Of a stretch of DNA of 6,616 nucleotides, positions 1-6,394 are shown in pieces (the stretch's first letter is position 1; every line of letters begins with the position of its first letter). The translations under genes were made by a program, and so were the position numbers. The notes beneath the pieces were generated by a model, which was not told where the DNA came from, ran no database searches, and worked only from the letters and a program-made list of their open reading frames with translations. This DNA is from Smithella sp. UBA2180. GTDB lineage: Bacteria; Desulfobacterota; Syntrophia; Syntrophales; Smithellaceae. The stretch lies in the NCBI GenBank assembly GCA_002327415.1, contig DCVU01000189.1, positions 12,893-19,508 of the forward strand. The letters run 5' to 3'.

Positions 1-710
1 AATTCACCGGCACCGGAAATGTGAACAACCCGCAAATAAGATGAGACTTTCACGTTTCCGGCAAAGTAGGCAAAAAGGATATAAGTGGCAAAACAAATAA
101 TTACGGGACCGATAGCCAGTCCATCAAGACCATCCGTTAAATTTACGGCATTCGCCGCGCCCACAATGATAAATGTGGAAAGCAGAACATAGCCCCAACC
201 AAGGTCAGGTAATATAGTTTTGAAAAAAGGAATTGTTACCTGCAAATTAAAATCGGGTTTCAAATAAAGAATGGCACTTACGAACAAGGCGATGATAATT
301 TCCGCAACCAGCCTTGTCTTGCCGGGAATACCTTTGGAACTTTTACCGGCAAGCTTGCTGTAATCGTCAATAAATCCAATTAAGCCATACCCCCCTGTCA
401 CCAGCAATACCAACCAGACATAATTAATGGAAAGATTCGTCCAAAGCAGAGTGGAAATTACCACAGCAAGGATAATTAAAACTCCTCCCATAGTGGGAGT
501 GCCTTTTTTGGTCAAATGACTTTGCGGCCCGTCTTCTCTGATCTGCTGGCCAATTTGCATGTCCTGGAGTTTCCGAATCATCCACGGACCAACGATCAGA
601 CAAATCAAAAGCGCGGTGATAGACGCAAAAATAGTGCGGAAAGTGATATAACGAAATACGTTAAAAAATGAAAACGTATTATGTAAAGGATATAACAAAT
701 GGTAAATCAC
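1..710 (-). CDS. mraY: MraY, phospho-N-acetylmuramoyl-pentapeptide transferase (3' end cut by the window)
   Basis: This integral inner-membrane enzyme transfers phospho-MurNAc-pentapeptide from its UDP carrier to undecaprenyl phosphate, giving lipid I and UMP. I translated 236 residues from the minus strand; the frame is open to the left edge. The family is about 360 residues long, so roughly the last third is missing, including the third catalytic Asp and the HHHYE-type motif. Visible signatures are FNVFRYITFR (16-25), DGPQSH (60-65), KKGTPTMGG (68-76), the Mg-binding pair in GFIDDY (D115, D116), and NAVNLTDGLDGLA (187-199). About six hydrophobic segments are visible (near 22-42, 74-91, 97-113, 133-150, 172-188, 197-217). 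The start is GTG at 708-710. An in-frame TAA lies one codon upstream at 714-716, and this start aligns with the E. coli MraY N-terminus. It begins 18 nt after the murF stop, so it is very likely co-transcribed. Confidence 0.96.
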   Translation of the reverse strand, partial: MIYHLLYPLHNTFSFFNVFRYITFRTIFASITALLICLIVGPWMIRKLQDMQIGQQIREDGPQSHLTKKGTPTMGGVLIILAVVISTLLWTNLSINYVWLVLLVTGGYGLIGFIDDYSKLAGKSSKGIPGKTRLVAEIIIALFVSAILYLKPDFNLQVTIPFFKTILPDLGWGYVLLSTFIIVGAANAVNLTDGLDGLAIGPVIICFATYILFAYFAGNVKVSSYLRVVHISGAGE

Positions 711-721
711 TTTTTAATTCA

Positions 722-726
722 CTCCC
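722..726 (-). promoter_or_regulatory. Probable ribosome binding site of mraY
   Basis: GGGAG lies 11 nt before the GTG start of mraY, inside the short murF-mraY gap. The spacing is somewhat long, but this is the only purine-rich match there. It supports the GTG start, since the next candidate (TTG, codon 5) would be 12 nt further away. Confidence 0.5.
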
Positions 727-728
727 GA

Positions 729-2177
729 TTAATGAACCGTTTTATTATTTCCATTAATTCTATCATTGCCAAAATCATCGCATATTTGAGCCACAATTTT
801 CTCCATCTTCATTCCGCGCGACCCCTTCACCAGAATCCAGTCACCTTTTTTTAAATGTTCCCTTAAGTAATCAATGCCCTTCTCTTTATCAGACAAAAGG
901 AAAATGTTCTCTGACGCCATGCCTCCTTCGAGCGCGCCGGCAGCAGTAACAGCGGGAAAATCACCCTGAAGAAAAAGGGCATTGATGCCGATCGTTGCTA
1001 TCAGCACCCCTATTTTACGATGCATTTCATCGGATTCCACTCCCAACTCCAGCATGTCGCCTAAAAACACGTAACCATTATGATGAGCTTTCAAATCTTT
1101 CAGCGTCATTAGCGCTTCGCGCACTGAAGCGGGATTGGCGTTGTACGAATCATCCAGAAGAAAAGCGCCATTACGCAATTTGATCATCTCCATACGTCCG
1201 CTAAAAGGACGAAATTCCGTCAGACCTTCCGCTATCGTTTTGATGTCTGTGCCAACGGCAAAAGCCGTAGCGGCCGCGGCCATGGCATTATGAACATGAT
1301 GAAGACCAACAATTTTCATTTCTACTTTTTGTGTATTTCCACCAATGACAAGATTAAAATGCATTCCCTTGATGCCATTTATTTTTATATCGTTGACAGT
1401 GACATCGGCATTGGGACTCATGCTGAAAGTAATTTTTCTGCCATTCCATCTTTCAGCACAAAGGGCAACTGCTTTATCATCAATATTAACTATGACCGTT
1501 CCCGAAGGTGACATATTAAGAAATAAATCTCCCTTTTCTTCTCTGACAACATCGATGGAACCAAATCCGGCCAGATGCGCTGGACCGACGTTAGTGATCA
1601 AACCGATATCCGGTAAGGCAATTTGCGTGAGCCTTCTTATTTCCCCCCGGGTATTCGTGCCCATTTCCAAAATCGCCAACTCATGTTCCGAAGTAAGGCG
1701 AAATATCGTCTGCGGCAATCCGATCAAATTGTTTAAATTACCTTCGGTTTTTAGAATATTCTTCTTCCGGCCGATTACCGCCGCTATCATTTCTTTAGTT
1801 GTTGTTTTCCCGGAAGATCCTGTTAATCCAATCACAGGGATGAAGAACCGTTTCCTCCATTCACGAGCAAGGTCTCCCAAAGCAACCAATGTATCAGCAA
1901 CCTTAATCACAGTGACCTTCTTATTTGTCAGGTCTTTACTAACTTTCGCGTCATTCACTATAATTCCGGCTGCGCCCTGTTCCACGGCTTCATTTACGAA
2001 AACATGTCCGTCAAATTTTTCGCCTTTTAACGCGATAAAGAGATTTCCTTTTTTTACCAAACGAGAATCAGTGGAAATTCCATAAAATATTTTCTCCTTA
2101 GCCCCGGCAACTAAATCTCCGGCAGTCGCTTTCAATACATCCTCTAATGAAAATTTCGGCGAATCATTGTTTATCAA
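729..2177 (-). CDS. murF: MurF, UDP-N-acetylmuramoyl-tripeptide--D-alanyl-D-alanine ligase
   Basis: This cytoplasmic ATP-dependent Mur ligase joins D-Ala-D-Ala to UDP-MurNAc-tripeptide, the last soluble step of the pentapeptide precursor. The 482 residues are close to the usual 450-480. The three Mur ligase domains are visible in order. The N-terminal UDP-substrate domain includes STDSR (35-39) and GNLFIALKGEKFDGH (44-58). The central ATPase domain has the P-loop GLTGSSGKTTTK (117-128, Lys124), GNLNN (146-150), LEMGTN (170-175), GPAHLAGFGS (198-207), and a probable carbamylated Lys215 in EEKGDLF. The C-terminal domain has FSGRME (325-330), DDSYNANP (342-349), FLGDMLELG (371-379) and the D-Ala-D-Ala-side motif KGSRGMKME (451-459). 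The start is TTG (2175-2177), with an in-frame TAA at 2196-2198 and no ATG or GTG between. It overlaps the murE stop by 4 nt (TTGA), which suggests translational coupling. MurF, rather than another Mur ligase, is shown by KGSR and the position after murE. Confidence 0.97.
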   Translation of the reverse strand: MINNDSPKFSLEDVLKATAGDLVAGAKEKIFYGISTDSRLVKKGNLFIALKGEKFDGHVFVNEAVEQGAAGIIVNDAKVSKDLTNKKVTVIKVADTLVALGDLAREWRKRFFIPVIGLTGSSGKTTTKEMIAAVIGRKKNILKTEGNLNNLIGLPQTIFRLTSEHELAILEMGTNTRGEIRRLTQIALPDIGLITNVGPAHLAGFGSIDVVREEKGDLFLNMSPSGTVIVNIDDKAVALCAERWNGRKITFSMSPNADVTVNDIKINGIKGMHFNLVIGGNTQKVEMKIVGLHHVHNAMAAAATAFAVGTDIKTIAEGLTEFRPFSGRMEMIKLRNGAFLLDDSYNANPASVREALMTLKDLKAHHNGYVFLGDMLELGVESDEMHRKIGVLIATIGINALFLQGDFPAVTAAGALEGGMASENIFLLSDKEKGIDYLREHLKKGDWILVKGSRGMKMEKIVAQICDDFGNDRINGNNKTVH

Positions 2178-3709
2178 TTTACTGTACTTGACTCCTTAAG
2201 TTTTAAAGTTTGCGCAACAACAACACGATCATCAAATGGCACTTTATCTGTTCCCAAAATTTGATAATCTTCATGACCTTTTCCTGCAATTAGAATAATA
2301 TCTTCTTTTTGTGCCGCGCTTATTGCGGTTTCAATAGCCTTTCTCCGATCGGGTATTACTGTGTAGCGATGAGCACCATTCTCCGATTGTAAATTACCGG
2401 GCAATATTTTCTTTATCCTGCTTTGATCAATTCCAGTTTCTATCTCAGCAATAATAGACAACGGATCTTCCAGACGGGGATTATCCGAAGTTACAATAGT
2501 AAGATCACTGTATGTTGTGGCCGCTTCACCCATAAGTGGTCTCTTGCCGTGATCTCTGTTCCCGCCGCAGCCGAAAACCGTGATAATGCGTTTTTTCTTC
2601 AGCTCTGTTAAATTTTGCAGTACACGCCTCAAAGCATCATCCGTATGAGCATAATCGACAAAAATATTAAGTCCCGATGATGAATCAACTTTCTCCAGAC
2701 GACCGGGAACACAAAATAAATTTTCTATTCCCTTTTTAATTGTTGAAGGAGGAATTTTTAAGACAGAAGCGGCGCCGGCAGCAGCCAGAATATTATAAAG
2801 ATTGAATTTACCTATAAGCGATGATTCTATAGAAAAAGTTTCCTCGCCTAAACTAACCCGTGCTTTTATTCCGGATAATGCTAACTCATAGTTTGTAGCC
2901 TGGATTAAGCTTTCACTTTCCATGCCGTAAGTTACGGCCGGCAAATTCACCTCTTTCAGGATTCTTTGGCCCCACCGATCATCGGCATTAATAATCATTT
3001 TTTGCGGGTGAACCTTTTTGCTTTGAGGTAATACTTCAGCAAAAAATCGCTTCTTAGCCTGAAAATAATTTTCCATCGTCAAGTGATAATCGAGATGATC
3101 ACGGGTAAGGTTAGTAAAAACACCTAAATCAAAGTCACAGTCATCAATCCTCTTTAAATCAACAGCATGAGATGAAACTTCGGCAACAGCATGAGTGACA
3201 TGATCATCAGCCATCGCGCGTAAGATTTTCTGCAAATCATAAGATTCGGGAGTAGTATTGGGTGCCGGATAAATCTTATCATTGTAACGGTAATTAACCG
3301 TGCCCAAAACCCCGCAAATCAAACCTGCCGCTTTAAGTATGGATTCCAGAAGATAAGATATTGTTGTTTTACCGTTTGTCCCCATGACAGCAATAAGCAC
3401 CAACTCGGCAGAAGGATTACCAAAATAATTTTTGGCTAAAATACCTAAAGAACGCCGGCTGTTGGCCACCTTAACTGCCGTAACGGCAGAAGGAACATTG
3501 AAATCTTTTTCATGAACAATGGCGCGCGCTCCACGAGCTATCGCGTCCATAATAAAATCATGCCCGTCATGTTTTAAACCGGCAACAGCAACAAACAGCG
3601 AACCTGCTTCGCATTTATCCGCCGAATAACAGACAGAAGAGATATCCTGGTGAGAGTCTCTGGAAATATTGATTATGTCTAATCCTTCAATTAAACGGCT
3701 CAGATTCAT
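2174..3709 (-). CDS. murE: MurE, UDP-MurNAc-L-Ala-D-Glu--meso-diaminopimelate ligase
   Basis: This cytoplasmic Mur ligase adds the third amino acid of the peptidoglycan stem peptide, using ATP. At 511 residues it is of normal length (about 480-510). The substrate-binding N-terminal domain includes SLFVAVAGLKHDGHDF (37-52). The ATPase domain has the P-loop GTNGKTT (110-116), NTTPES (151-156), EVSSHAV (177-183), FTNLTRDHLDYH (198-209) and the expected carbamylated lysine at Lys219 in QAKKRFF. The C-terminal domain has PGRLE (335-339), VDYAHT (351-356), GCGGNRDHGKR (380-390), the DNPR motif (409-412) and GKGHEDYQ (476-483). In this family DNPR binds meso-DAP, whereas lysine-adding enzymes differ there, so meso-DAP is the inferred substrate. 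The ATG start lies 7 nt after the ftsI stop with a well-placed ribosome binding site. The TGA stop overlaps the murF start. Confidence 0.98.
   Translation of the reverse strand: MNLSRLIEGLDIINISRDSHQDISSVCYSADKCEAGSLFVAVAGLKHDGHDFIMDAIARGARAIVHEKDFNVPSAVTAVKVANSRRSLGILAKNYFGNPSAELVLIAVMGTNGKTTISYLLESILKAAGLICGVLGTVNYRYNDKIYPAPNTTPESYDLQKILRAMADDHVTHAVAEVSSHAVDLKRIDDCDFDLGVFTNLTRDHLDYHLTMENYFQAKKRFFAEVLPQSKKVHPQKMIINADDRWGQRILKEVNLPAVTYGMESESLIQATNYELALSGIKARVSLGEETFSIESSLIGKFNLYNILAAAGAASVLKIPPSTIKKGIENLFCVPGRLEKVDSSSGLNIFVDYAHTDDALRRVLQNLTELKKKRIITVFGCGGNRDHGKRPLMGEAATTYSDLTIVTSDNPRLEDPLSIIAEIETGIDQSRIKKILPGNLQSENGAHRYTVIPDRRKAIETAISAAQKEDIILIAGKGHEDYQILGTDKVPFDDRVVVAQTLKLKESSTVN
2192..2197 (-). 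promoter_or_regulatory. Possible ribosome binding site of murF, inside the end of murE
   Basis: AAGGAG lies in the last codons of murE, 14 nt before the TTG start of murF. The motif is a strong match, but the spacing exceeds the usual 5-9 nt. Initiation may therefore rely partly on ribosomes terminating at the overlapping murE stop codon. Confidence 0.45.
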
Positions 3710-3714
3710 TCAAA

Positions 3715-3718
3715 CCTC
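3715..3718 (-). promoter_or_regulatory. Ribosome binding site of murE, overlapping the ftsI stop codon
   Basis: GAGG sits 5 nt before the murE ATG. Its first two bases are the last two of the ftsI TGA stop codon. Ribosomes finishing ftsI therefore occupy the murE initiation site, which fits coupled translation of the two genes. Confidence 0.7.
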
Positions 3719-5690
3719 AATTGTTCAACTCAAAAACAACATTACATACTCGTTCTTCCCCAAACGGAGTGTGGGCTTGTGGATATTGACGCACGGCCCA
3801 GCCATTACCGGATACTTTAAGTTCTATTGATTCGGCCTTTGCTTTTTTCATCGCTTCTCTGATCGTCAAACCCGCAAAATTAGGCATGGTTGATTCATCA
3901 TTGCTAACAACATTCTGCGGAGTCAGAGTTTGCTGCGTTGAGACCAGCTCCACTTTATTTGGATCTTTTTCAAAAACAGGGGTCTCTCTGATATTTGTCT
4001 TGAAACAATTGAGTATCTGATCACCGATGTTTTTAAAAACCGGAGCGGCGGCTACTCCACCCCACTTATCTCTTTGTGGTTCATCAAGCATTACCAGAAT
4101 AGCGACCTGCGGATTATCGGCGGGGAAGAAGCCCATGAAAGATGTACGCACCCTCTCCGATGAATAAACACCGCGTTTAAAATCGAACTTTTGTGAAGTT
4201 CCTGTTTTACCGGCAACGGCGACATTAACAATGCTGGCTTTTTTACCTGTTCCGTCGGGAGCGCCGACAACCTCCGTGAGCATTGTAGTAAGACGTTTGG
4301 CCACGCCCGGAGAAATAACTTTACGTACTACTGTTGGCGCATATAATTTAACGAGACGATTATTTTTATCGGCAATGCCGCGCACAATATAAGGCTTCAT
4401 TAAAACTCCGTTGTTCGCGATGGCAGACACAGCTGTGATTAATTGAATTGCCGTAACCGAAACGCCCTGACCGAAAGCAATCATAGCCGTATCAACCGGC
4501 ACCCAGTTTTTCACCGGCCTGACCAATCCCGCGGTCTCGCCGGGCAGATCTATACCCGTCCTTTCCCCAAAACCAAATTTTTGAATATAGTCATAGAATT
4601 TTTCTCTTCCCATCTTTTGAGCTATTTTTGCAGCACCGATGTTACTGGAATATTTTAATATATCAGGAACACCCAAATATCCGTGGCGTTTTCTTTGTGC
4701 TTCATGAATAACACGATTAGCCACTTTATAATTTCCATTTTCACAGAAAAACTTATCTGATTCCTTAATGATCTTTTCTTCCAGCGCAGCAGCCACTAAA
4801 AAAGGCTTGAATGTTGATCCCGGATCAAAATTATCGGCAATGGCGCGGTTACGCCATCTTTCCGGTGTAAGTCCCTCGATGTTATTGGGATTGAATCCTA
4901 CCTGGTTGGCAAGCGCTAAAATTTCTCCTGTCTTGGGATCCATGACAATGGCTATGCCTCCCTTTGCGCCCTTGTCCAGAACAGCTTCTTTTAAATGGGT
5001 TTCCACAAGATATTGAATCCGATTATCTATGGTTAATACCAGGTTTTCACTTTCGTCTTTTTTTGTTTCACTCTTTTCCACGCGCAAAAACAATTTTTCC
5101 CCCTTGGCATCTCTGGCCCAGGCCAGCTTCTCCGGCTTTCCTTTCAAAGACTCATCATATTTTTTTTCCAATCCTTCCAAGCCGATGGCATCCAAGCCGA
5201 CAAATCCCAGCAAATGCGCAGCCAGTTCACCATTAGGGTAAAAGCGTTTAGGCTCTTTAACTAAGAAAATGCCGTCGATGTCCGCATTTTCCACAAAAGC
5301 AGCTTGTTGCGGAGAAATTCTTCTGGCCAGCCAGCAAAAGTTTTTTGGTGACGATATCTTTTTAAAAACTGTTTGATTGTCCAGATTAAGGATCTCGGCA
5401 ACTTGCCCGGAAACCTTAGCGGGATCAGCAATTTTGGAAGGATCGGCACAAACGGAATTGGCCATTATGGATATGGCCAGTTTTTCCCCATTACGATCGA
5501 AAATTACACCTCTTTCCGGCTGCAATTGCAGAACAGTGGTATGCTGCCTGTGTGCCAATGATTTCAGTTTCTGACCGGATAAAACCTGCAATTGGAAAGC
5601 GCGTGATATCAAAGCAACAAAGAACACTAAGAAAACCGAGAGAATAATGACTATTCTTATTTTCAGCCATTTTTTGGATTCGGCGGCCAT
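3717..5690 (-). CDS. ftsI: FtsI (PBP3-type) septal peptidoglycan transpeptidase with a C-terminal PASTA domain
   Basis: This class B penicillin-binding protein cross-links septal peptidoglycan. It is anchored in the inner membrane with its catalytic domain in the periplasm. The short cytoplasmic start (1-11) carries several Lys and Arg residues and is followed by one membrane segment (about 12-29). The PBP dimerisation domain begins with the conserved RGVIFDRNG (60-68) and includes RFYPNGELAAHLLGFVG (149-165). The transpeptidase domain has all three active-site motifs: STFK (292-295, nucleophile Ser292), SSN (348-350) and KTGT (495-498). A single PASTA domain runs from about 602 (MPNFAGLTIREAMKKA) to the C-terminus. 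The 657 residues exceed E. coli FtsI (588), largely because of this domain. The ATG is the only usable start after an in-frame stop and lies 1 nt after the ftsL TGA. The purine run before it (GGGGGA) is an imperfect Shine-Dalgarno match. A SpoVD-type sporulation enzyme is possible in principle, but the dcw context favours FtsI. Confidence 0.97.
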   Translation of the reverse strand: MAAESKKWLKIRIVIILSVFLVFFVALISRAFQLQVLSGQKLKSLAHRQHTTVLQLQPERGVIFDRNGEKLAISIMANSVCADPSKIADPAKVSGQVAEILNLDNQTVFKKISSPKNFCWLARRISPQQAAFVENADIDGIFLVKEPKRFYPNGELAAHLLGFVGLDAIGLEGLEKKYDESLKGKPEKLAWARDAKGEKLFLRVEKSETKKDESENLVLTIDNRIQYLVETHLKEAVLDKGAKGGIAIVMDPKTGEILALANQVGFNPNNIEGLTPERWRNRAIADNFDPGSTFKPFLVAAALEEKIIKESDKFFCENGNYKVANRVIHEAQRKRHGYLGVPDILKYSSNIGAAKIAQKMGREKFYDYIQKFGFGERTGIDLPGETAGLVRPVKNWVPVDTAMIAFGQGVSVTAIQLITAVSAIANNGVLMKPYIVRGIADKNNRLVKLYAPTVVRKVISPGVAKRLTTMLTEVVGAPDGTGKKASIVNVAVAGKTGTSQKFDFKRGVYSSERVRTSFMGFFPADNPQVAILVMLDEPQRDKWGGVAAAPVFKNIGDQILNCFKTNIRETPVFEKDPNKVELVSTQQTLTPQNVVSNDESTMPNFAGLTIREAMKKAKAESIELKVSGNGWAVRQYPQAHTPFGEERVCNVVFELNN

Positions 5691-5691
5691 A

Positions 5692-6039
5692 TCATTCCCC
5701 CGATTTCTTTAAAACAATTACCTGACTGTTTTCAGGATACGACATTTGCAATTTGTTCATTACAATGCTTTCAATTCTCTGCGGTGATTTGAGCATTGCA
5801 TATTCCAATTTTAATTTTTTTTGTTCCTCCAACTTCTGCTCTTTGATGCTTAGCTCCGTTGCGATATTATATTCCAATTCAGTCATGCGAATATGAGAAC
5901 CGACATAGATCAAAGCAACAAACATGAACACTATGGCAAAAATAATAAATGTCGAATACTTGATTCCGAAAGAACCTTCCTTTGCCTCCTGAAAACGGGG
6001 GACAACTCTTGTTCCGACAGTTTCTGCAGATTGTGCCAT
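5692..6039 (-). CDS. ftsL: FtsL-like cell division protein
   Basis: This is a small bitopic division protein. FtsL pairs with FtsB/DivIC-type partners and the FtsQ/DivIB protein, and activates FtsW-FtsI septal synthesis. At 115 residues it has the family layout: a cytoplasmic tail (1-28), one strongly hydrophobic segment (about 30-48, IIFAIVFMFVALIYVG), then a charged predicted coiled coil (about 51-85, rich in Glu, Lys and Leu). The ending SPQRIESIVMNKLQMSYP (85-102) followed by QVIVL resembles the usual FtsL/DivIC tail. FtsL is poorly conserved in sequence, so the call rests on topology, that tail and the slot between rsmH and ftsI. I chose ATG at 6037-6039 because GGAGAG precedes it by 6 nt and it follows the rsmH stop by 1 nt. 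A GTG 11 codons upstream (6070-6072) would overlap rsmH and has no better support. Confidence 0.9.
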   Translation of the reverse strand: MAQSAETVGTRVVPRFQEAKEGSFGIKYSTFIIFAIVFMFVALIYVGSHIRMTELEYNIATELSIKEQKLEEQKKLKLEYAMLKSPQRIESIVMNKLQMSYPENSQVIVLKKSGE

Positions 6040-6045
6040 TTTAAA

Positions 6046-6051
6046 CTCTCC
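6046..6051 (-). promoter_or_regulatory. Ribosome binding site of ftsL, inside the end of rsmH
   Basis: GGAGAG lies 6 nt before the ftsL ATG and overlaps the last sense codons of rsmH. It decides the ftsL start in favour of ATG at 6037-6039. It is a strong site, so ftsL could be translated even if ribosomes do not arrive from rsmH. Confidence 0.75.
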
Positions 6052-6391
6052 GGACTGCACGCAACTTAGCACTACGAGCGCGTGGATTAGCTTCGATTTC
6101 TTCTGCCGCAGGAATCAGCGCTTTTCTAGTCAGAATTTCCAGCTTTGCTTCTTTTTGACAAACGCAAAACGGTATGTCCTTCGGGCAGACACAAACTCCG
6201 GTTAAAGCGCGAAATTCATTTTTTACAATGCGATCTTCCAGCGAATGAAAAGAAATTACGCACAGGCGGCCGCCTGTTTTCAGCGCATCCACCGCAGCGT
6301 TAATTGCCGGTTTTATATTATCCAACTCGTTGTTGACGGCGATTCTAATAGCCTGAAAGGTTCTTGTGGCGGGATGAATCCTCTGCCATTT

Positions 6392-6394
6392 TTA
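6392..6394 (-). other. Premature in-frame TAA codon within rsmH
   Basis: On the minus strand the frame reads ASCMPAK, then TAA, then KWQRIHPATRTFQ. Conserved family sequence continues on both sides with normal spacing. Codons one base change away include CAA, AAA, GAA, TAT and TAC; I cannot tell the ancestral residue from this sequence alone. Confidence 0.9.

Noticed and set aside
1345..2085. A 246-codon open frame on the plus strand, opposite murF
   Set aside because: It lies wholly antisense to a MurF with every motif intact. Its translation shows no recognisable domain and is rich in Ser, Pro and Phe, as expected of a shadow frame.
5692..6072. Longer ftsL starting at GTG 6072
   Set aside because: It would overlap rsmH by 32 nt and would place the strong GGAGAG site inside the coding region. 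ATG at 6037-6039 has ideal spacing from that site.
6041..6325. A separate small gene starting at TTG 6325 downstream of the rsmH TAA
   Set aside because: Family-conserved RsmH sequence continues in the same frame upstream of this codon to the TAA. The codon is the Leu of NNEL, with no sign of a separate start there. It is the tail of rsmH.
6345..6389. Out-of-frame ATG immediately after the rsmH TAA, which could restart translation
   Set aside because: It opens only a 14-codon frame ending in TAG, with no family resemblance.
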